From Deltaproteobacteria bacterium (GTDB taxonomy: Bacteria; Bdellovibrionota; UBA1018; UBA923), in assembly GCA_016194795.1 (NCBI GenBank), contig JACQAX010000154.1, forward strand, positions 1 through 12,169: a stretch of DNA of 12,169 nucleotides, in the 5' to 3' direction. This document shows positions 1 through 6,098 of this stretch, piece by piece. How positions within the stretch are numbered: position 1 is the stretch's first letter; every line of letters starts with the position of its first letter. A program made the translations under genes and the position numbers. Under the pieces are notes generated by a model. The model made no database searches. It was not told the DNA's origin and worked only from the letters and a program-made list of their open reading frames with translations.

Positions 1-467
1 ATCCCGCGCAAGGCCTCTTCATCGGCCCGGAGGGCAAGGACCGGCTCGATCTCAAGGCCGCGAAGATCCTCGGCCAACAGCTTCCGCTCGCCGGCCGTCT
101 GGCCACCCCTCCGGCCGAGTCGCTTGCCTTCGTCAAAGGCGCGCTCTTCCTGCCGCTCGGCTCGAGCGGCCTCACGCCCGCGGGCGCGTCACCGTCGCAC
201 CTGCGAGGGTGGTGGATCCGCCACGGCGAAAAGCCGAAACCTTCGCGCGGCGGGTATCGTGTCCTCGAAAAACGTTTCTGGCTGGCGGGCAGGTCACCCG
301 CGCCGGCGCTCGACGAGCAGGCGCTTGCGCGCGAGTGCGACGCCCACTTCGCCCGCGATCAGCGCTCGCTCATGGTCGCCGAGCTCGACGAAAGCGGCGG
401 CGAGCGCTCGCGCGGTTTCATCGCGGCCAAGAGCTGGCCCGTCCTGCCCGGGCCCGTGTCGGCCTGA
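1..467 (+). CDS. Hypothetical protein, C-terminal part (5' end outside window)
   Basis: An open frame runs from base 3 (PAQGLFIGPEGKDRLDL...) to a TGA at 465-467, giving about 154 residues with no start needed inside the window. Composition is plausible for a soluble protein: an N-terminal part rich in Leu/Ala/Pro, a central GWWIRHGEKPKPSRGGYRVLE stretch that looks like beta strands, and a charged C-terminal helix containing FARDQRSLMVAELDESGGE. No membrane segment, signal or catalytic motif is recognised, and I cannot assign a family. The frame is preferred over the two overlapping plus-strand frames because those give Arg/Ser-rich or Arg/Ala-rich products typical of GC-rich shadow reading. 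It ends 99 bp before the next gene, which has its own promoter-like sequence, so the two are probably not one operon. Confidence 0.6.
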   Translation, partial: PAQGLFIGPEGKDRLDLKAAKILGQQLPLAGRLATPPAESLAFVKGALFLPLGSSGLTPAGASPSHLRGWWIRHGEKPKPSRGGYRVLEKRFWLAGRSPAPALDEQALARECDAHFARDQRSLMVAELDESGGERSRGFIAAKSWPVLPGPVSA

Positions 468-477
468 CACAGGTCCC

Positions 478-489
478 GACCGCGCGGTC
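478..489. repeat. 12-bp perfect palindrome upstream of the sigma-54-like promoter
   Basis: GACCGCGCGGTC is a perfect 12-bp palindrome in the 99-bp gap between the first gene and the HD-GYP gene. It lies 35 bp upstream of the -24 element of the candidate sigma-54 promoter. It could be an operator half of a regulator site or only a GC-rich coincidence. There is no T-tract after it, so a terminator for the first gene is not supported. Confidence 0.3.
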
Positions 490-524
490 GCCTCGCAACG
501 GCCTGAAACCACTTGCGCGAGAAC

Positions 525-540
525 TGGCACCGGCATCGCA
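525..540 (+). promoter_or_regulatory. Candidate sigma-54 (RpoN) promoter
   Basis: TGGCAC, five bases, then TCGCA matches the sigma-54 consensus TGGCAC-N5-TTGCA with one mismatch. The invariant GG (526-527) and GC (538-539) keep the correct spacing. A transcript would start near 551 and carry only a short leader, including the GGAGG ribosome site at 554-558 in front of the ATG at 567. The match is by eye. A GC-rich genome produces such strings by chance, but the position directly before a signalling gene supports it. Confidence 0.4.
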
Positions 541-566
541 ATAGTGCCTCCCCGGAGGTTCTGCCT

Positions 567-1967
567 ATGCTCCAGCTGGATGGACGCTTGCCGACGTTAG
601 TGATCGACCCGGACGCCGAGTTTCTCGAGTGGCTCAAGAAAGACCCGGCCACCTCGCTCGCGCCGCCGGTCACCGCGATGACGGGCAAGGAAGCGCAGGC
701 GATCCTCGCCGACCGCTCGCGCCGCTACGCGGGGATTTTCGTCAACCCGAAGATCGAGCACCCGGGTGGGCTCTCGGTGATTCGCTGCGCGCACCTCCAC
801 CACGTGGGCACGCCGCTTTTCGTGATCCACGACGGCGACGAGCCGCCTTTTCCCGCGGGCGAGCTCAAGCGCCTGGCCGTGCAGCAGGCCCTCAAGAAGC
901 CGCTCACCTACGCCGAGATCCTCGCGATCGTCGCGCCGATCGTGCCGGAGTTCAGCGCGGCCGCCTCGATCACCCACGCCGCGCGAACGAACGCCGACGC
1001 GCTCGACGAGGAGTCGCGGGCCGTCGAGACCGAGTTCAGCCCGATCCACATCGAGAACTTTCTCTCGGGCCACAAGTCGTTCTTCGACGTCTACGTACGC
1101 CTGGCGTCGGGCCGGTTCGTGAAGGTGCTGCAGGCCGGCGACAACTTCTCCGAGGAACGCGTCTCGTCCTATCTCAAAAAAGGCGTGACCTCGTTCCACA
1201 TCCGCAAGGACGCGCACGCGAACTATCTCGCCTACTGCGACCACCTCGCCGGGGCGCTGCTCGCGCATCCCAGCATCCCCACCGAAATCAAGGTTTCGCA
1301 GGTGCTCAACGCGGGCGAGGAGACGCTCAAGTTCCTCTCCGAGCGCGGCCTGCCGCATGGGCGCGTCGAGTACGCCGCGCGCTTCGCGCGCAACGTGCAG
1401 AAGCTCTCGAACGACCTGCGGCTCGAGAACCACCCCTTGCTCCACCAGTACCTCAACGACGCCGCCTCGTACGACCACGCCGTCGGCGCGACCCTCGTGG
1501 CAGGCCTCCTGTTCGAGCCGCTCAAGATCAACCTCGAGCGGCTGCACCTGGCGATCGGGATGGCCGCGCTCCTGCACGACGTGGGCCTGCACGTCACCGA
1601 CTCGGAGCTCGAGGACAAGCTCGAGGCCGACATGACGCCGGCCGAGGCCGCCACGTACTATGCGCACCCTCAGGAGGGCGCGCGCATCCTCGCGGGCGTG
1701 CGCGGCATCGACTCGCTCACCGTGCACGCGGTCTATCAGCACCACGAGCGGCGCGACGGAAAGGGCTTTCCGGGAAGCTCGCACGCGGGCTCGATCAGCC
1801 TCGTCTCGGAGGTCGTGGGCATCGCCGACGAGCTCATGCGCGCGCTCCGGCGCGCGAAGAAAAACCCGAAAATCAATCCGATGGCGCTCATGCAGGTGCG
1901 CATCTTCAACGGCTTCTCGTACCAGGTCATCAAGGCGTTCAGCGACGCCCTAGAAAACCAGGCCTAA
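567..1967 (+). CDS. Pseudo-receiver / HD-GYP phosphodiesterase-like protein
   Basis: A 466-aa cytoplasmic protein, probably a cyclic-di-GMP phosphodiesterase or sensor. The ATG at 567 is chosen over an in-frame upstream start at 513 because GGAGG lies 8 bp before it. Residues 8-125 look like a response-regulator receiver fold (LVIDPD near the start, KKPLTYAEI near the end), but the usual phosphoacceptor Asp is replaced by Asn60 (IFVNPKI), so phosphorylation is unlikely. Residues 155-225 form a middle domain with the pattern FFDVYVRLASGRFVKVL...KKGVTSFHI. The HD-GYP domain spans about 295-430. All expected metal ligands are visible: His304, His337-Asp338 (LLHDVGL), His367 (AHP), His392-His393 (HHERRDGKGFP) and Asp420 (GIADEL). 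Differences from the canonical form are GFP in place of GYP and Leu341 in place of the Lys of HDxGK. Its last 18 bases overlap the convergent gene's end. Confidence 0.85.
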   Translation: MLQLDGRLPTLVIDPDAEFLEWLKKDPATSLAPPVTAMTGKEAQAILADRSRRYAGIFVNPKIEHPGGLSVIRCAHLHHVGTPLFVIHDGDEPPFPAGELKRLAVQQALKKPLTYAEILAIVAPIVPEFSAAASITHAARTNADALDEESRAVETEFSPIHIENFLSGHKSFFDVYVRLASGRFVKVLQAGDNFSEERVSSYLKKGVTSFHIRKDAHANYLAYCDHLAGALLAHPSIPTEIKVSQVLNAGEETLKFLSERGLPHGRVEYAARFARNVQKLSNDLRLENHPLLHQYLNDAASYDHAVGATLVAGLLFEPLKINLERLHLAIGMAALLHDVGLHVTDSELEDKLEADMTPAEAATYYAHPQEGARILAGVRGIDSLTVHAVYQHHERRDGKGFPGSSHAGSISLVSEVVGIADELMRALRRAKKNPKINPMALMQVRIFNGFSYQVIKAFSDALENQA

Positions 1968-2534
1968 GCCCAGCGCGAACGCGTTGAACTGGAAGCCCGC
2001 TTGGCCCGCGATTTTACCGGAGTAGGCCGAGTAGCTCGTGTGGATACGGATCGCGCGCTCGCCCTTGCCGACGCGGATGTCGGTGCCGCCGCCGATCTGG
2101 TAGCCGAAGAGCAGGCCGATCGAGGTTTCGTCGGACTTCGTCGCCAGCGGCGAAAGCGCGGCGTAGTTCCACGTCATCACCCCGTGCACCTCGATGAACG
2201 GCTGGAACTTCTCGGTGCGGAAAGGGAACATGTCGACGCCGGGCCAGATGCCGCCGCTGAACGCCGTGCCGCTGACCGTCGACGAGCCCACGCTGGCGTT
2301 GCCGCTGATGAACTCGATGGCCGCGCCGACGTTCGGGCGAAACACGCCCTTGCCGGCCTGCGACTGGAAGTAGAGGTACTCGCCAAGCCCGCCGTTCCAG
2401 CTCTTGCCGGTCGCGCCGCCGTGGTACTTCAGGCCGAACTCGCCCACGGCCATGTCCACCGCGAGGGCGTCGCGGCAGCTAGGCAAAATCGTTCCGGCGA
2501 TAAGCAGGGAAATGACGAAGCTCCTCTTCATCAT
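1950..2534 (-). CDS. Exported probable outer-membrane beta-barrel protein
   Basis: A 194-aa protein reading MMKRSFVISLLIAGTILPSC..., with a clear Sec signal peptide: basic start, about 14 hydrophobic residues and probable cleavage after DALA (near residue 26 of the 194). The mature part is rich in Gly, Ser and aromatics, alternates polar and hydrophobic residues, and ends in LGLGLVF. The terminal Phe on an amphipathic strand is the usual outer-membrane barrel assembly signal. No family is recognised. The start is uncertain: ATGs at 2534, 2531 and 2543 and a TTG at 2576 are in frame, and none has a strong ribosome site. 2534 is preferred because the signal peptide then begins naturally. It follows the 74-aa gene on the same strand after 45 bp, so the two are probably co-transcribed. 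It is tail-to-tail with the HD-GYP gene, overlapping by 18 bp. Confidence 0.75.
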   Translation of the reverse strand: MMKRSFVISLLIAGTILPSCRDALAVDMAVGEFGLKYHGGATGKSWNGGLGEYLYFQSQAGKGVFRPNVGAAIEFISGNASVGSSTVSGTAFSGGIWPGVDMFPFRTEKFQPFIEVHGVMTWNYAALSPLATKSDETSIGLLFGYQIGGGTDIRVGKGERAIRIHTSYSAYSGKIAGQAGFQFNAFALGLGLVF

Positions 2535-2560
2535 ATGTCTCATCGTCGGGTCGCACGGCT

Positions 2561-2580
2561 TCTTGAGCCAAAACAAGAAT
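2561..2580. repeat. Small inverted repeat between the two exported-protein genes
   Basis: Within the 45-bp gap before the barrel gene, TTCTTG and CAAGAA form a 6-bp stem around an 8-base loop. On the minus-strand transcript it would lie between the stop of the 74-aa gene and the start of the barrel gene. It is too weak to be a terminator but could affect translation of the second gene, which has no clear ribosome site. Confidence 0.25.
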
Positions 2581-2804
2581 TACAATGGCAGCGCCAGCTG
2601 AACCCCGACAGCCAGGCTCTTGGGCATGAGCGGCTCGATCTTGAGCGAGCCGAGGCGCAGCGACGGCATCGTGAGCTCGATGGTCGACGAGGGGTACTTT
2701 TTACTGGTGGCGGAAACGGGAACAAGCGACACGGCAGCGGCGGCTGGGCGAGCCAGCACGGTACCCACGAGAATCACGGCGAACCCAAGTAACGTTTCAA
2801 GCAT
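2580..2804 (-). CDS. Small exported protein of unknown function (74 aa)
   Basis: The product starts MLETLLGFAVILVGTVLARP and continues with AAAAV, a good Sec signal peptide with likely cleavage after the Ala run near residue 24. That leaves a mature chain of about 50 residues. The remainder (SKKYPSSTIELTMPSLRLGS, then SLKIEPLMPKSLAVGVQLALPL) has alternating strands and ends like a barrel strand, but is too short to be a full barrel. It may be a small periplasmic or membrane-associated protein or a remnant of a larger outer-membrane gene. The ATG at 2804 is preceded by AAGG within GGTAAGG, 7-10 bases upstream. It is the first gene of a minus-strand pair with the barrel protein. No family is recognised. 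Confidence 0.6.
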   Translation of the reverse strand: MLETLLGFAVILVGTVLARPAAAAVSLVPVSATSKKYPSSTIELTMPSLRLGSLKIEPLMPKSLAVGVQLALPL

Positions 2805-2811
2805 CGCGGCA

Positions 2812-2840
2812 CCTTACCTGAACCGTCTTGCAGGGTAAGG
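2812..2840 (-). promoter_or_regulatory. Inverted repeat overlapping the ribosome site of the 74-aa gene
   Basis: CCTTACC (2812-2818) and GGTAAGG (2834-2840) form a perfect 7-bp inverted repeat with a 15-base spacer. In the minus-strand transcript the proximal arm reads GGTAAGG, which is also the ribosome binding site of the gene starting at 2804. The RNA hairpin would hide that site, so translation control is possible. As DNA it could equally be a dimeric operator. This rests on sequence symmetry alone. Confidence 0.4.
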
Positions 2841-2853
2841 GGCACCGCAAGGC

Positions 2854-2867
2854 GCCGGGCGCCCGGC
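2854..2867. repeat. 14-bp perfect GC palindrome in a divergent intergenic region
   Basis: GCCGGGCGCCCGGC is a perfect 14-bp palindrome in the 162-bp gap between the minus-strand gene starting at 2804 and the plus-strand gene starting at 2967. This gap must hold both promoters. I see no convincing -35/-10 pair, although CTGACA near 2895 resembles a -35 box for the plus strand. The palindrome could be a regulator site; chance is plausible at this GC content. Confidence 0.3.
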
Positions 2868-2966
2868 CAACGGCTGCAGCGGCGCAGCACTTCCCTGACA
2901 AATAGCCGACCGGCCCTCTGCATTATCCACTTGCCCATGCCTTTCGGTTCGGAATAAGTGTGGGTA

Positions 2967-3368
2967 ATGCGAGTCAAAGTTTTCATCTGCCCGAAGTGCC
3001 AGGCCGGCGTATTCTCACGCGCCTTGAAAGATTTCAGAACCTGCTCCTGCTCCGCGATGGGAATCACGGGCGGTCCCGAGGAGCCTCACATCAGCGCCGG
3101 CTCGTCGCTCGCGCCGAAGATCAAGATCGTCGAGCTGAACCTCAAGGCTTCGGCCGACACCCTCGAAGGCGACTGGTCGTCGATGACCGACGAATTCGGC
3201 TTCGTGCCCAAGGGCGACTCGCGCATCAAGAGCTCGCGCGCCATCAAGGCCGACGAGCTCGGCAAGTACCTCGGCACGAAGGAAGAGACCAAGCCCGAAC
3301 GCAGCGGCGACGAAGACGAAGAGGGCGAGGGCGAGGAAGCCGAAGAAGCGGCTGCCGAGGAAAGCTGA
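2967..3368 (+). CDS. Zinc-ribbon protein with acidic tail (DUF7695-like)
   Basis: A 133-aa cytoplasmic protein. The first 40 residues hold a zinc-binding motif, Cys8-x2-Cys11 and Cys26-x-Cys28, in a pattern (FSRALKDFRTCSCSAMGITGG) that resembles the small DUF7695 zinc-ribbon family, where SxxxHDF...CSCG...DGG is typical. The middle is unremarkable and charged. The last 25 or so residues are almost all Glu, Asp, Gly and Ala, a low-complexity acidic tail of the kind that often binds basic partners or mimics DNA. ATG at 2967 is chosen; a GTG at 2958 is also in frame, and neither has a strong ribosome site. It is the first gene of a plus-strand run, with the exonuclease gene following after 7 bp. 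Function is unknown; family assignment is from memory of the motif. Confidence 0.7.
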   Translation: MRVKVFICPKCQAGVFSRALKDFRTCSCSAMGITGGPEEPHISAGSSLAPKIKIVELNLKASADTLEGDWSSMTDEFGFVPKGDSRIKSSRAIKADELGKYLGTKEETKPERSGDEDEEGEGEEAEEAAAEES

Positions 3369-3375
3369 ACCCGAC

Positions 3376-4334
3376 TTGATCTCTCTCACGGACAAAGGAT
3401 TGTTCTGCGAGGCCGGCGGCTTCCACATCGACCCCCTGAGGGCCGTCGATACGGCTCTCGTCACGCACGCCCACAGCGACCACGCCCGGCCCGCCGCATC
3501 GGCGGCTCGGCCCCGATCGTCGGCGTGCCCTATCGCAAGACGCTCGACTTCAACGGCGTGAAAGTCTCGTTTCATCCCGCCGGGCACATCCTGGGCTCGG
3601 CTCAGGTTCGCGTCGAGTGCCGGGGCGACGTCTGGGTCGCCTCGGGCGACTACAAGCGCGCTCCCGACCCGACCTGCGAGCCCTTCGAGGTCGTCCGCTG
3701 CGACACCTTCATCACCGAAGCCACGTTCGGGCGGCCAAGCTACCGCTGGGACGAGAGCGACACGGCCCGCGAGATCTTCGAGTGGTGGGAGGAGATGCGC
3801 GCCGAAGGACGCAACGCCGTGCTCTTCGCCTACGCGCTCGGAAAAACCCAGCGCGTGCTCGCCGAGCTGCTCGCGCACACCCAGCGCCGCGTCCTCGTCT
3901 TCGGCGAAGGCCACGAGCTCACCGAGTGCTACCGCCGGGCGGGCGTGCGAATGGTACCGACGGCCCCCCTCGAGAGCATGCCGGTCGACTCGGTGCTCCA
4001 GGGTGAGCTGGTCGTCGCGCCCCATTCGCTCGAGGCTTCGCCGTGGATGGCGCGCCTGCGCAACCCGTCGACCGCGTTCGCCTCGGGCTGGATGCAGACC
4101 GGCGCCTTTGGTTCGCGCGCACGCTACGAGCGCGGCTTCGTCATGTCCGACCACGCCGACTGGGACGGGCTCGTGCGCACCGCGCGCGAAACCGGAGCCT
4201 CGCGCGTCTACGTGCTCCACGGCGGCGAAGGGGCGTTCACGCGCCACCTGCGCACGTTCGGTATTCAGGCCTCGGTGATGCGCAAGGGCGCGCCGCACCT
4301 GCCCGTTCAAGGCGAGCTTTTCTCGCGCCGGTGA
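3376..4334 (+). pseudogene. Ligase-associated MBL-fold DNA exonuclease, frameshifted
   Basis: This is the metallo-beta-lactamase/beta-CASP type nuclease known as the ligase-associated DNA exonuclease (TIGR04122-like), related to mRNA 3'-end processing factors. It begins with TTG at 3376 (ISLTDKGLFCEAGGFHIDP) and carries the zinc motif THAHSDHA. The frame is then lost near 3489, and the rest of the family sequence continues in another frame from about 3490: RRIGGSAPIVGVPYRK, FHPAGHILGSAQVRV, SGDYKRAPDPTCEPF, FITEATFG, FAYALGKTQR, TAFASGWMQ, SDHADWDGL and VLHGGEGA. All later motifs are intact. Compared with the family about 15-20 residues between HSDHA and the RR-G segment are missing, so this is a short deletion rather than a simple one-base slip. 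It may be a real loss or an assembly error. The usual partners (ATP-dependent ligase, Lhr helicase) are not in the window. Confidence 0.8.
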
Positions 4335-4348
4335 GCTATAGTCTCCCC

Positions 4349-4714
4349 ATGTCGACTGACGCGAAAAACCGTGACCGCAGCCTGAGCGGCGCCCTCCTCG
4401 GCGCGCTCTTCAATCTCTGCCCGTACTGCCGCGAGGGGAAGATTTTCGCGAGCTTCCTCAAGATGAACGCGAAATGCCCGAGCTGCGGCCTCGTCTTCGA
4501 GCGCGAGCCGGGCTACTTCCTGGGCGCGATGTCGATCAGCTATTCGATGGGCTTCGTCGGAATCCTTCCCGTGTTCCTCATCCTGCTCTTCAAGGACGTC
4601 TCGCTTGCCTGGACGGTGGGCGTCCCGGCCGTCCAGATCGTGCTCATGTCGCCGTTCATGTTCCGTATCTCGCGACTCATCTACATCCACATGGACCGCC
4701 GGACGGACACGTGA
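4349..4714 (+). CDS. DUF983 family membrane protein with zinc ribbon
   Basis: A 121-aa protein with two Cys pairs, Cys24-x2-Cys27 (CPYCREGKIF) and Cys43-x2-Cys46 (CPSCGLVFEREPGYF), followed by two membrane helices at about 57-80 and 85-106. This order, with the GYFLGAMSISY entry to the first helix, is typical of DUF983, a family of small bacterial inner-membrane proteins of unknown function, some linked to cytochrome oxidase gene clusters. The ATG at 4349 follows the exonuclease stop by 14 bp. The stop overlaps the next gene's GTG start in a GTGA tetranucleotide, which indicates translational coupling. Confidence 0.85.
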   Translation: MSTDAKNRDRSLSGALLGALFNLCPYCREGKIFASFLKMNAKCPSCGLVFEREPGYFLGAMSISYSMGFVGILPVFLILLFKDVSLAWTVGVPAVQIVLMSPFMFRISRLIYIHMDRRTDT

Positions 4715-5184
4715 CCCTCCAGGTCCTGCGCTTTGCTCACGTCATGGCGCTGATCGTCTGGCTCGGCTGCGCCGCCGGCGAAATCGTCATGGAGCTCGTG
4801 CTCTGGCGCACGAAATCCGCCGCGCGCCAGCGCGCGTACATCGACCTCCATCGCATCGTCGACCTCACCGTCGAAGGCCCGGCGCTGCTGCTCACGCTCG
4901 TCACCGGCACGCTTCTGCTCTGGCAGCGGGGCTACCTTTCCGACACGAAGCTCTGGCCGCGCTGGCTCGAGGACAAGATCATCTGCGGCCTGGTCGTCGC
5001 GGCGATCAACATCGTCTGCGGTTTTTTCGTGATGGTCCGCGCGCGCAAGACCGACAATCTCCCGGGCAACGCGGCCCCGCTCTCCGATTCCACCATCCAG
5101 AGCTGGCATTACGCCGTGATCTCGACCTTCATCGGCGTGCCCTTCGCGATGATCGCCCTCTGGCTAGCCGTCAATAAGAGCTAA
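4711..5184 (+). CDS. Four-helix integral membrane protein (CopD/DUF2269-like)
   Basis: A 157-aa protein with four predicted membrane helices at roughly 5-30, 55-72, 88-110 and 132-153. The first helix has the pattern LRFAHVMALIVWLGCAAGEI, where a His early in the helix and W-x-G resemble the CopD/DUF2269/HemJ-type membrane proteins, some of which bind heme through such His residues. Further His residues occur at about 47 (DLHRIVD) and 133 (QSWHYAVIS). The family call is tentative. It starts with GTG overlapping the DUF983 stop by 4 bp, so the two membrane proteins are made together and may work together. It is the last gene before a likely terminator. Confidence 0.7.
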   Translation: MTLQVLRFAHVMALIVWLGCAAGEIVMELVLWRTKSAARQRAYIDLHRIVDLTVEGPALLLTLVTGTLLLWQRGYLSDTKLWPRWLEDKIICGLVVAAINIVCGFFVMVRARKTDNLPGNAAPLSDSTIQSWHYAVISTFIGVPFAMIALWLAVNKS

Positions 5185-5226
5185 AAACCTAGACACGGGT
5201 GCTTGAAATTAATCCTGTCGGATCAA

Positions 5227-5249
5227 GGCTCGAGCCGAGCCCCGTTTTT
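5227..5249 (+). terminator. Probable intrinsic terminator of the 2967-5184 operon
   Basis: GGCTCG (5227-5232), loop AGC, CGAGCC (5236-5241) form a 6-bp GC stem, followed by CCG and five Ts (5245-5249). It lies 42 bp after the last stop of the operon and 24 bp before the next ATG. The three bases between stem and T-tract make it slightly irregular. Confidence 0.45.
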
Positions 5250-5273
5250 GCATTTTCTACTCTCGGGAGAGAA

Positions 5274-6086
5274 ATGCAGGTTTTCAGTCACCTCATCATC
5301 ATCATAATGGCGGTAGCGCTCCTCGGCGCGCGCGAGCTTCGCGCCGGCGACGATTATGGAGTGCCTTGCCCGCCGGAGAACGCGGTGGGCTTCGCCAACC
5401 CTGCGGCGTTCGACGCCCTCGGCTACGTGCGCATGCTGGCCGTGCGCGCCAAATATGCCGATACGCCCCTCGTCCTGGCTCCCGTGCCGATCGCGACCGT
5501 ATATCCGGTCTGGGTGCTGCCGCTGGAGCCGCTGGGCGAGCACGACAACGGGCCCGTGAAAGTTTCCCTCACCGAGATCGGCGCCGCGAAAGCCGAAAAG
5601 GCCGACGCCGGCGCGGCCACCGATCCACCCACCCAAAGCTCGCTTTACGTCGCCAAGATCGCTTTCAAGGGCGATGCGAAGCCCTCGATCGTCGCCAGCG
5701 GGCGCCGAGGCGACGGCTTGGCCGGCACCGGTACCGTCATGATCAAGGACGTCGTGACGATCAAGAGCAGCGCCGACCTCAACAACGCGGCCGGACCGAA
5801 TTCGGCCACCACGGCCAACGTCAGGATCGTGAGAATCGACTTCAGCAACGGAACGACCTTCACCGCGCTGGGGCAGGCGGGCTTCGCCGTGAGGGGAATC
5901 CCCGGGTTCGGCACCGAGGGCTCGCTGCAATCAGGCGGCGGGTTCGAAGTCGCGGTTCCGACCGACAAGGACACGGGCCAGAAGATCCGTTTCCATCTGG
6001 TGCTCGGGCCCGGCTACAAGCTCAACGGCAGCGACAAAGGGATCGCCCCCTCGGTCAACGGCGGCGTCGAGCTCATGCTCTTCTGA
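5274..6086 (+). CDS. Exported protein of unknown function, possibly outer-membrane
   Basis: A 270-aa protein. The ATG at 5274 is chosen over an in-frame GTG at 5199 because GGGAGAG lies just before it and a clean Sec signal peptide (MQVFSHLIIIIMAVALLGAR, cleavage near ELRAG) then begins at residue 1. The mature part has a pair of Cys-Pro residues near its start (VPCPPENA), a Pro/Val-rich hydrophobic segment (LVLAPVPIATVYPVWVLPLE) and long alternating, Gly/Thr-rich stretches. It ends in NGGVELMLF, a terminal-Phe strand like that of outer-membrane barrels. No family is recognised. The gene converges on the cyclase gene with 12 bp between the two stops, so they share a 3' boundary but not a promoter. 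Confidence 0.75.
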   Translation: MQVFSHLIIIIMAVALLGARELRAGDDYGVPCPPENAVGFANPAAFDALGYVRMLAVRAKYADTPLVLAPVPIATVYPVWVLPLEPLGEHDNGPVKVSLTEIGAAKAEKADAGAATDPPTQSSLYVAKIAFKGDAKPSIVASGRRGDGLAGTGTVMIKDVVTIKSSADLNNAAGPNSATTANVRIVRIDFSNGTTFTALGQAGFAVRGIPGFGTEGSLQSGGGFEVAVPTDKDTGQKIRFHLVLGPGYKLNGSDKGIAPSVNGGVELMLF

Positions 6087-6098
6087 GCGTGAGCGCGC

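Noticed and set aside
18..38. GLFIGPEG near the start resembling the GPEG motif of SPOUT RNA methyltransferases (RsmE)
   Set aside because: In that family the motif is followed by GG/GF and a knot-forming C-terminus; neither is present here.
597..1784. Long minus-strand open frame under the HD-GYP gene
   Set aside because: Antisense shadow of a gene with recognisable metal-binding motifs; the product is Arg/Val/Glu-rich with no domain.
2475..2486. LPSC in the barrel protein's signal peptide as a lipobox
   Set aside because: Pro at -2 is not accepted in lipoboxes, and a good signal peptidase I site (DALA) follows; the C-terminal Phe strand favours a barrel.
2001..2792. Plus-strand open frame over the two exported-protein genes
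   Set aside because: The minus strand shows two clean signal peptides and barrel-like ends; the plus product is Arg/Ala-rich without features.
3015..4310. Long minus-strand open frame across the exonuclease
   Set aside because: It lies opposite clear family motifs of the exonuclease, and its product is Arg/Ala/Val-rich as expected for antisense reading of GC-rich genes.
5199..5273. Upstream GTG start extending the exported protein by 25 residues
   Set aside because: It would bury the signal peptide behind a terminator-like sequence, and the ATG at 5274 has a strong ribosome site.
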